Positions 1 through 6,800 of a DNA stretch of 24,087 bases are shown piece by piece (position 1 is the stretch's first letter; the number at the start of each line of letters is the position of its first letter). Made by a program: the position numbers and the translations under genes. Source of the DNA: Verrucomicrobiota bacterium (GTDB lineage Bacteria > Verrucomicrobiota > Verrucomicrobiia > Methylacidiphilales > Verrucolacustridaceae); contig RHAF01000010.1 of NCBI GenBank assembly GCA_010028775.1, forward strand, positions 1 to 24,087. The letters are read 5' to 3'. Under the pieces are notes generated by a model. The model had not been told where the DNA came from and did not search any database. It saw only the letters and a program-made list of their open reading frames with translations.

Positions 1-144
1 AAAGACGATTTCTTTTCTTATACTATGGAGGGCTCGCCCCTCAACACGTCAAATATCTCGCTTGTCGTCCCCGAACCATCCGCTCTTTCGCTTCTCGCTG
101 TTGGTTTGGGCGGATTTGCGCTGATTCGGCGACGTCGGTCGTAA
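1..144 (+). CDS. PEP-CTERM sorting-domain protein, C-terminal end (partial)
   Basis: Only the last 47 codons are inside the window, open from base 1 to a TAA at 142-144. The tail reads VPEPS, then a roughly 17-residue hydrophobic segment (ALSLLAVGLGGFALI), then RRRRS and the stop. This is the classical PEP-CTERM layout: a Pro-Glu-Pro motif, one membrane helix and a terminal arginine cluster. The family is known from exosortase-carrying Gram-negative bacteria that make exopolysaccharide. The tail directs the protein to the exosortase, which cuts at the motif after export. What the body of the protein does cannot be told from this fragment. No exosortase gene lies in the window. Confidence 0.85.
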   Translation, partial: KDDFFSYTMEGSPLNTSNISLVVPEPSALSLLAVGLGGFALIRRRRS

Positions 145-163
145 TCCGCAGTCCTACACCATT

Positions 164-211
164 CCCCATAGCACCCGGTTTCCGCAGCGAACTGGTTTTG
201 GGGCAATGGGG
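164..211 (+). terminator. Possible nested stem-loop downstream of the PEP-CTERM gene
   Basis: CCCCAT (164-169) can pair with ATGGGG (206-211). Inside it, CCGGTT (175-180) pairs with AACTGG (190-195) using one G-T wobble. The structure starts 20 bases after the PEP-CTERM stop, where a terminator would be expected. No T-tract follows, so it is not a canonical intrinsic terminator. Confidence 0.25.
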
Positions 212-269
212 AGGTAAATCGGTCAGCCAGAAAGACAGCCTGATTTTGCACAGTTCTTAGCGAATAGAT

Positions 270-578
270 CTATGGTTCAAATCCCGTTTGTAAGAGATCT
301 CGCAGCTTTTTAGCCAGCCATCCGCTAGAAACGGCGGCTTGATAAATGGGGTGGGTGGGGGTGGCTGATGGAATTTTCCGGAGCAGCTTGGCCAGCCCAA
401 GGCGAGCTATCCGCTTGTTCTTTGTGCCAAGGCTTTGGCGGATGAGTTTTCCGCCGACCTTGGCTCTGGCGAAATAAGTCCCAGACCCCCAGCCCGGGTA
501 AGATTCGAAATCACAACAGACAAATAAACCGATTGGGAGGCAGATTTCGACCCCGTCGGTATCACATTGCAGTATCAC
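270..578 (-). pseudogene. Truncated tyrosine-recombinase (phage-type integrase) remnant
   Basis: The reading frame codes for 102 residues. Its middle part (GTYFARAKVGGKLIRQSLGT, then KNKRIARLGLAKLLRKI) resembles the N-terminal arm-binding region of tyrosine integrases common in Verrucomicrobiota, which read roughly G-x-Y-(Y/F)-A-R-x-K-(V/I)-x-G-K-L-x-R-x-S-L-x-T. The SAM-like core-binding domain and the catalytic domain (R...HxxR...Y) are absent. Intact integrases are usually 300-400 residues, so only the first quarter survives. The frame ends by running into a short T-arm-like sequence at 273-284, giving the C-terminus GFEP. The fragment lies 33 bases upstream of a tRNA gene and points away from it. 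I infer a dead remnant of an integrated element. The family call rests on motif memory, not on a search. Confidence 0.6.
273..284 (+). repeat. 12-bp direct repeat of the tRNA T-arm (possible att remnant)
   Basis: TGGTTCAAATCC occurs here and, in the same orientation, at 662-673 inside the T-arm of the CAU tRNA. The two copies flank the integrase remnant, and the integrase homology stops at this repeat. A T-arm core is a frequent attachment site for tyrosine integrases. The T-arm is also highly conserved, so a chance tRNA-like match is possible. Confidence 0.35.
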
Positions 579-611
579 AATGGGAATCTAGGGTTTGTAA
601 GTAGTTGTAAC

Positions 612-684
<73 letters not shown>

Positions 685-691
685 GGATCAC

Positions 692-713
692 GGTTAAAAG
701 TCTAGGATTAACC
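692..713 (+). terminator. Weak hairpin after the CAU tRNA
   Basis: GGTTAA (692-697) and TTAACC (708-713) form a 6-bp inverted repeat with a 10-base loop, 7 bases past the tRNA 3' end. There is no T-tract. It may help end the tRNA transcript, but the support is only structural. Confidence 0.2.
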
Positions 714-828
714 AAAGGAGGCGCATCAGGACTCAGCCTGGGGAGCAAAGGTTGGTCACGGGTTGTGGACAGGGAGTTCTGGACCCTGGGATTTTTCGGA
801 GGCGGAGGGGGAGGGAATCGAGTGAGAT

Positions 829-1548
829 ATGGATATGAAGGCTTTCTGGGTAACCCTTTCCATGGGTATGGCTTTGACTTTGCAGGCGCAGGAGAGCGGT
901 CCAAGCCGGTTGGAGGCGGCGGAGACCGGGGAAAAGGATGTGGCTTGGCCAAGGAAGCCGGACAACCGGCTCAGCTCGCTTTCCGGAAAAATGAAGGATT
1001 TCCGCGAAATCCCCAATCAGGACTATGGAGGAGCCAAGGAGTTCCGCTCCGATCGGCTCTATGAGGATCGGCAAGCTTCCAGCCTGGCCGCGGTCCCCAT
1101 GTGGTCGATGAGCGAATCGCCGGTCGGCAAAAAAGACGACACATCCCTCTTCAAGGACTCTTCCACCGCCAAGCCGAGTGAAAGAAACCATTTCGATCCC
1201 GAATCCGCCAGACGGGAGGAGATGGAGCTGAGGGAGGAGCGGCAGCTGTCCCGCCATGAGGCGATGGGATGGGCTTCACGCACCAGCAGGATGGGTCAGG
1301 CCACGGACGGAAGTTTGCAGATGTACGAGGGTCGACTAACGCGCGTGCGGCACCAGGTGAGCCATGAGTCGAACTCTGCCGATCGGGATTTGGGCGAGGG
1401 ACGCCGCGAAAAGTACAGCCCCGAGGAGGTGCGAAGGCTTCTTCAGCAGCAGCCCGGTTTGCCGGAAATCAAGGAGATGGTGCGGCCGGCGTTGCCGGTC
1501 AGGGCTGAATCTCCAGCGGCATCTCGGCCCTTAGCTGCGGGTAGTTGA
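829..1548 (+). CDS. Hypothetical exported, highly charged protein
   Basis: The gene codes for 239 residues. The N-terminus (MDMKAFWVTLSMGMALTLQAQ) is a good Sec signal peptide: a lysine, a hydrophobic core, and a probable cut after AQA or QAQ. The rest is rich in Glu, Arg, Ser and Gln, with long stretches that look disordered and no domain I recognise. Two starts are possible, ATG 829 and ATG 835. A purine-rich GGAGGGGGAGGGA lies at 803-815, and a weaker GTGAG lies 8 bases before 835. The 3' end overlaps the convergent BsuPI-like gene by 50 bases. The function is unknown. The signal peptide and codon-like composition argue for a real gene. Confidence 0.65.
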   Translation: MDMKAFWVTLSMGMALTLQAQESGPSRLEAAETGEKDVAWPRKPDNRLSSLSGKMKDFREIPNQDYGGAKEFRSDRLYEDRQASSLAAVPMWSMSESPVGKKDDTSLFKDSSTAKPSERNHFDPESARREEMELREERQLSRHEAMGWASRTSRMGQATDGSLQMYEGRLTRVRHQVSHESNSADRDLGEGRREKYSPEEVRRLLQQQPGLPEIKEMVRPALPVRAESPAASRPLAAGS

Positions 1549-2152
1549 CGAGGTTGGCGGTGATCGAGGCCTGACCGGCGGAAATTTTCCCCCGGAGGGC
1601 CTGGAAGGGGATGATCAACTGGTAGTTCAGCCGTTCCCCGGCGTTGACGTAGCTGTAACCGGGATCGGGAGCGAATTCGAAATCCTCAGACCAGGTGTAG
1701 ACAATCCTGCCCGCGGGATCGCGGATGACGGCCTCGCACCGCTGGGAGGTGGGAAAATAGAGGGTGGACCCTTTTTCCGATCCGTTGGTCAGGGTGAATT
1801 TGACGACGATCTGGTCGCTGGGCTGGGGATCCTGGATCCTTTTAAGGGTTAGGGAGCCGGGCGTGATCTCCATTTTGGTTTTGTAGGATTCCAGGTTGAG
1901 CTGGTTGGCGTCCTCGAAACGTTTTTTGGATCCCTCCATAAACAGCCCGCCCTTGATCAGCCCCGGGGCGGACTGGAACTTTTCCGGCATGGTGGACTTG
2001 GAGGCGTCGACCTCCGCGTACAGGAGCCCGATACCCAGAGTCGCGATAAATAGGAGGAAACTTCCCATCCGCCAAGGTTGGCCCAAATCGGGAGGTCTTT
2101 CAATTTGGGGTTTATGCGGTTCCCTGTGGACCATCGGGATGATGGGTGGCAT
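1499..2152 (-). CDS. Membrane-anchored BsuPI-domain (intracellular proteinase inhibitor-like) protein
   Basis: The frame has 217 codons. A proline-rich N-terminus is followed by one hydrophobic segment (about residues 29-46, MGSFLLFIATLGIGLLYAEV), then a soluble part. Residues about 100-205 carry the BsuPI pattern: KFTLTNGSEKGSTLYFPTSQ, then a Cys, VIRDPAGRIVYTWSEDFEFA, and a closing strand with AGERLNYQ. BsuPI is a small beta-sandwich first seen in the Bacillus subtilis intracellular protease inhibitor; in most bacteria it is an exported domain of unknown role. None of the candidate starts (2152, 2134, 2068) has a clear Shine-Dalgarno. The start at 2068 would place the membrane segment at the very N-terminus as a signal peptide. 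Its 3' end overlaps the convergent gene at 829-1548. Confidence 0.7.
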   Translation of the reverse strand: MPPIIPMVHREPHKPQIERPPDLGQPWRMGSFLLFIATLGIGLLYAEVDASKSTMPEKFQSAPGLIKGGLFMEGSKKRFEDANQLNLESYKTKMEITPGSLTLKRIQDPQPSDQIVVKFTLTNGSEKGSTLYFPTSQRCEAVIRDPAGRIVYTWSEDFEFAPDPGYSYVNAGERLNYQLIIPFQALRGKISAGQASITANLVNYPQLRAEMPLEIQP

Positions 2153-2242
2153 GGGCGGCTGCAGGTTTGGGGGAGATCCGTTGGCAAACCCGGGTTCGTG
2201 CCGGGGGAAGCATGGCAGGGTCTGCTTGGTAAACGGCCCGGA

Positions 2243-2728
2243 TTGCGCTTATATGTTTTGGTGCTGCAGGTTCTTCCATGGCTGTTCGGGTTTTTTCTTT
2301 GGATCGGGGCGGCGGAAAAGCCCCCCGTCCTGATCCGTGTGCATCTCCAGGCTCCCGAGGGGGCCAAAGGGGATGTCTCCGTTCCGGTGAGCCTCTTCAA
2401 TCCCCCCGAGAAGATCGCCATCCAGAGTCTGCCGGAACTGTCGGAAAAGGATATTCGCAAGGTCTCGACCCGGAGTGACGGCACGATATTACTCGAGTTT
2501 GATGATTTCGGCCGCACGAAACTCGACGTGGCGACCAGCACGGGGCGGGGCCTGATCCTGGTGGTGATCGTCAACGGCCGGGTGGTGTACGCCCCGCGTG
2601 TCGACACGGTTCTGAAGAACGGATGCCTCCTTTTGCCGGTTGGTGCGGTCACGCCTGAGGAGATGGCCCAGGTGAACGGAGACCTCGAAAAGTACCACAA
2701 CCAGAAACTCAAGGACACATCCAGATAG
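2243..2728 (+). CDS. Exported protein with a stand-alone SecDF P1-head-like domain
   Basis: The chosen start, TTG 2243, gives 161 residues and a signal-like N-terminus (Arg, then LYVLVLQVLPWLFGFFLW, then a small-residue cleavage region GAA). GTG 2261 is an alternative. The frame is open back to ATG 2078, but that stretch has unnatural composition (many Trp and Gly) and overlaps the divergent BsuPI gene. The C-terminal half resembles the P1 head subdomain of SecD/SecDF: ILLEFDDFGRTKLDVAT, a strand ILVVIVNGRVVYAPRVD, a second strand, then TPEEMAQVNGDLEKY. In SecDF this periplasmic domain helps draw exported proteins out of the translocon. The twelve transmembrane helices of SecDF are absent here. 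A role in export is only inference. Confidence 0.6.
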   Translation: MRLYVLVLQVLPWLFGFFLWIGAAEKPPVLIRVHLQAPEGAKGDVSVPVSLFNPPEKIAIQSLPELSEKDIRKVSTRSDGTILLEFDDFGRTKLDVATSTGRGLILVVIVNGRVVYAPRVDTVLKNGCLLLPVGAVTPEEMAQVNGDLEKYHNQKLKDTSR

Positions 2729-2733
2729 GATTT

Positions 2734-2759
2734 GGCGGTTTATTCAAAAAAAAACCGCC
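2734..2759 (+). terminator. Stem-loop with A-rich loop between two secreted-protein genes
   Basis: GGCGGTTT (2734-2741) pairs perfectly with AAACCGCC (2752-2759) around a 10-base A-rich loop, 6 bases after the stop of the SecDF-P1-like gene. There is no T-tract after it, so it may be a weak terminator or an RNA-stabilising hairpin. Confidence 0.4.
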
Positions 2760-2813
2760 CGGTGGTGAGATATTGATGGACGAACCGCATTCCGTTCTGC
2801 AAAGGGGAAGTCC

Positions 2814-3581
2814 ATGAAAACTTTTTGGCCATTGATTTGCCTCGGGGTTTCCCTGGGGCTCGCGGAAGGGGCGGTTACGGGGCAGGATCCCGATCCTACC
2901 GCGGAGCGGGCGGCGGGCATCGTGGCCGGTTTGGATCGAACGGGTGCAGGCAGGGTGATGCTGAACGAAAAAACCGGGCGTCTGGAAGTGAGAGACGAGG
3001 CGGGAATCCTGATTGATGAGATTTCCGCCGGGAGCGCGGGACGCGCGGTGGATGTTTGCGGACAGGAATACAGGCTAAGTTTCGGCAAGGACGACATGGG
3101 CCGCAAGAGTGTCCTCGTGCGTGCGGGTCCGGCCATGCGCAAGCCGATCACCATCGAGCTTTTCGGGCGCAAGGCGGTTTTGTCCACGGATGCCTCTCTT
3201 TTGGCCACCCTGGTAGCGGAGCGGCAGGTTTTCTATGAACCCTCGGTGTGTGGGCAGGTCTATTACATCGACCGCACGGAGATGAGCGGTAACGAGGTGA
3301 GCCGGCTGGCCACCCCAAAAAGAGAGGTGGCCGTGATGGCCCAACCCTCCAATCCCACGGGTGCCTCGCCCAGTCTGGAGGTTGGAAAGAAGGCCGAGGA
3401 CGACGCCGCGCAGAAAAAGGCGGGGGAAGCCGTAAAATCGGCACTTTTCACAATTTTTGGATTGCCGGACAAGCAACCAAGCGCCAAAGCCAAGGTCTAT
3501 CGTTTGCGGGGCAATTCCGATGGTGGCGACCCATCCTCGGGCGTGGCGGCTCCTGCCTCGGCGGAAGCAGGCCGACCTTAA
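2814..3581 (+). CDS. Hypothetical exported protein with a repeated CGQxY motif
   Basis: The gene codes for 255 residues from ATG 2814, with a good Shine-Dalgarno (AAGGGGAAG) 4 bases upstream. The N-terminus MKTFWPLICLGVSLGLAEGA is a clear Sec signal peptide. The mature part has two similar segments, VDVCGQEYRLSF near residue 82 and PSVCGQVYYID near residue 145. These are its only mature cysteines, so a disulfide in the periplasm is possible. The last 90 residues are Ala/Lys/Pro-rich and look flexible. I do not recognise the family. It is the last gene before the two-partner secretion locus, but nothing in the sequence ties it to that system. Confidence 0.7.
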   Translation: MKTFWPLICLGVSLGLAEGAVTGQDPDPTAERAAGIVAGLDRTGAGRVMLNEKTGRLEVRDEAGILIDEISAGSAGRAVDVCGQEYRLSFGKDDMGRKSVLVRAGPAMRKPITIELFGRKAVLSTDASLLATLVAERQVFYEPSVCGQVYYIDRTEMSGNEVSRLATPKREVAVMAQPSNPTGASPSLEVGKKAEDDAAQKKAGEAVKSALFTIFGLPDKQPSAKAKVYRLRGNSDGGDPSSGVAAPASAEAGRP

Positions 3582-3701
3582 ATCAATTGCGGTGGTATCC
3601 GAATGCTCTCGCCCAACCGGGCAGCCAGGACACCCACTTATTCACAAGTAAACGACCGCTCGAGGCGGTGTGGACATTCGCAACCATAATTTAGTTTGAC
3701 G

Positions 3702-3730
3702 GGATTCATCCAACATATAGTGGTGAATCC
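3702..3730 (+). promoter_or_regulatory. Inverted repeat in the leader of the adhesin gene
   Basis: GGATTCA (3702-3708) and TGAATCC (3724-3730) are perfect inverted copies. The bases CC after the left arm also match GG before the right arm, with one bulged T. The centre is AACATATAGT. A TTGACG (3696-3701) and TATAGT (3716-3721) fall in the same place, but with a poor 14-base spacer. The element could be an operator or an RNA hairpin controlling the adhesin. Bases 3582-3853 otherwise contain no gene I can support. Confidence 0.35.
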
Positions 3731-3853
3731 GTGGGGTACACCATTCAGAGGAGCTATAGACCGGATAAGAGCCCTATATATAGTTCGTATTGTGGTCTTT
3801 TAACCAAGGAGTGGGCAGGATCGAATTTTATCAACCGCTCCAGGAATCCTGCG

Positions 3854-6800
3854 GTGACGATCAGGAATGTCGCGGGTTCTTTTCAGCCTCTGCGGGATGC
3901 CGTGAGTTATCGTGGTGTTGTCTGGGTGAGGCGTGTTGGACGACGGCTCAAACTATGGGCCAGTGTGGGATTACGGTCCTTGGGCGGGTTGGCGATTCTT
4001 TGGACGAGCACCCTGCGCGCCAATCCGGTAGGGGAGCAGGTGGTGGGCGGTGCGGCCACATTCAACCGACCGGATGCGGCCACCCTTTTGGTCAACCAGC
4101 AAACCGATCGGGCGGTGATCAACTGGGCCAACTTTTCCGTCGCCCAAGGGGAACTGACCCGCTTTATCCAGCCTAGTTCGACGTCTGCCGCACTTAACCG
4201 GGTGGTGACGCTGAGCCCCTCGCTGATTGAAGGGGCGCTGAAGGCGAACGGGCAGGTTTGGTTGAGCAATCCGAACGGCGTGATGGTGGGCAAAGGCGGA
4301 ATCGTCAACGTGGGATCCTTTTTGGCGACCACCCATGACATCCAGACCGATGATTTCATGCGGGGAGCGGATGTGACTTTGCGGGGTCAGTCGGATGCCA
4401 GCATCATCAACCAAGGGGCGATCGAGGCACACAACGGCGACGTTTTTCTGGTGGCCAAACAAGTGAAAAACGAGGGCCAGTTGATGGCTCGGGATGGGAC
4501 GGTGGGAATGGTGAGCGGCACGGAGGTCAGCCTGCAGTCGATCGGAGCGGGCAAGTACAAGGTGCGGGTGCTGGCGGACGAGAGCGGTAACGGATCCTCC
4601 AAGGCCGCGTCCGATTCCGCCGAAATCATCAACCAGGGGGTCATTGAGGCGGCCAACGCCGTTTTGGAAGCCACCGGCAGTTATCTTCCGCTGGCCATCC
4701 GGAATGACGGGACCATCCGGGCCACGGGCACCCTGGCAAATGCGGACGGAAGCGTCTCGCTGATCGGCGGCAAGGGGGATGTGGTCAACCGCGGGGTGGT
4801 GGAGGCGTTGAGGGAGAATCTTTCCGGCAAAAAGGAGGGGGGTGAGATCCGTGTGGCGGGGAGGAATGTTTTCACGGATCCGGCCTCCATCATCACCGCC
4901 TCGGGTGAGGCGAAAGGCGGTGGAATCAAAATTGACGCCAAGGACACGATTTACGCCTCGGGAAAGATTGAGGCAAAATCTTCCGGAGATTCCGGGGGCA
5001 AGGTGGTGATGACTGGGGATAGAATTGCTCTACTCAAGGCGGAGCTGAATGTCAGCGGGGCGACGGCAGGCGGTGAGGCTTTGGTGGGGGGAGATTTGTC
5101 CGGAACCAACCCGGAGGTGCGCAACGCCTCCGCGTTGTTCTTGAGTCCGGATTCGGTGATTTACGCGGATGCGACGCAGGATGGCAACGGTGGCAAGGTC
5201 ATTCTTTGGAGTAACGAGTACACCGGCTTTTACGGGAACATTTTTGCGCGTGGGGGAGCAAAGGGTGGGGATGGAGGTTTTGTGGAAACCTCATCTGCAG
5301 GCAATCTGCAGGTGGACGGGCAAGCAGATGTTGGGTCGATCCGCGGCAAGGGGGGCAGTTGGTTGCTGGATCCTCCTGACCTCTACATTGGAACGACTTC
5401 AGGGGGAATCGCTACTGGATATTACGACAGTCTTGCTACCGCTCTCACATACAACCCGACGCAACAACCCCCACTAGTCGATTTTTCTCAAATCCCTGAT
5501 GCCCAAAACACCCAAGTCAAGGTGGACAGAATTCTCTTTGCCCTCAATAACAATCAAAATGTGATTATTCGAGTAGGAGGAAAAACACCCGCATCCTATA
5601 CTTTTGTCGGAAGCGGCGTGGGTAACGGCACAGGTGATATTGTTGTTGCGGTCCCCATCATCGCAAGCCTATCGAGCACCGGAAGCCTCACTCTGGTCAA
5701 TAACTACCTATATGGGGGCTCGGCTGGATATGGAAACATACGAGTCAATGCACAAATCGTGGTTGGGGGAAGCATAACCATGATTGCAGCGAGTGACTGG
5801 GGACTTTATCGAGGTACACCACCCGCAAATAACCCCGCACTTTCAGATGGAGGCAAAGGGGGCGATGTGGTGATTAATGCGCCACTTTTCGCAAACGGCA
5901 GGATCACCCTGACCGCAGGGGAGTCATTGGCGAGTGCAACCGGAGGCACGGGTGGAGACGTTCTTATTCATGCCAACATATATGCAGGCGGCGGGGTAAA
6001 CATCACCGGGGGTGATGCGGATAAGGCATGGAACACGTACTTCAATTACACAAGTCAATATCCTACTCCTGGTCAGGTCTTTAACTGGACCCTAAGCACA
6101 CCTTACTGGGTTCCTCAGTCAAACGCTGCCATTGGAAACCCAACGAAATACAACGTCCCGCGGGGTAGCGGAGGTGTGGCCGGAACGGTAAGAATCGACG
6201 ATGCTATATCCATCTACATAGGAAACGGTCAAAGTACCATCAGGGCAGGAACTGCAGGGCCTAACCAGAGTGGTGGCGATCTTAACATTGGTGCAACCAT
6301 CCTTGCGTTAGGGAGCGAGGTTTATCTGACCTTAAAATCCGGCAACGGCAAACAGTCTGGGAACCTCACCACCAGTTCCACATTGGGCACAAGTGGAACT
6401 GTCGTTAGCTCGGTTGACGGAATATCTCTCCCCACTCCAGTGGTTTCCTCCCAGTTGCGTGAGCTTAGTTTCTGGGTTGGCCATGTCCTGACAGTGGGTC
6501 TTCCTGCGTATGCCGAGACGATCAGCCTCCGGCCTTACGACGTTTCGCAATCCACTTGGATAGGGCAGACAGACATTAACGGACTCAGTGTTTTTTCGAC
6601 CGATCAACCCTCCATCGCAAACCTGTTTGCCACCACACTTAAAATTGGAGTTTTAAAGGACAGCATTCCCCTTACCGCGGTAACAGATATTGCAACGGGA
6701 GCCTCCTACGTCATTGAATCCTTGGGAACCACCTCCCAGGCAAACTGGAACACCATCGCCGGAACCACTGGGGTAGTTTATTCCGTTGGCGACTCATTTG

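Noticed and set aside
1957..2718. Minus-strand 253-codon frame
   Set aside because: It is antisense to the SecDF-P1-like gene and overlaps the BsuPI gene in another frame; it has no domain and an Arg/Pro/Ser-rich composition.
2734..2759. Strong intrinsic terminator
   Set aside because: The stem is good but no T-tract follows, so I lowered it to a weak terminator or structural hairpin.
3696..3721. TTGACG/TATAGT pair as a sigma70 promoter for the adhesin
   Set aside because: The spacer is 14 bases, too short for a convincing promoter. I kept only the inverted repeat as a feature.
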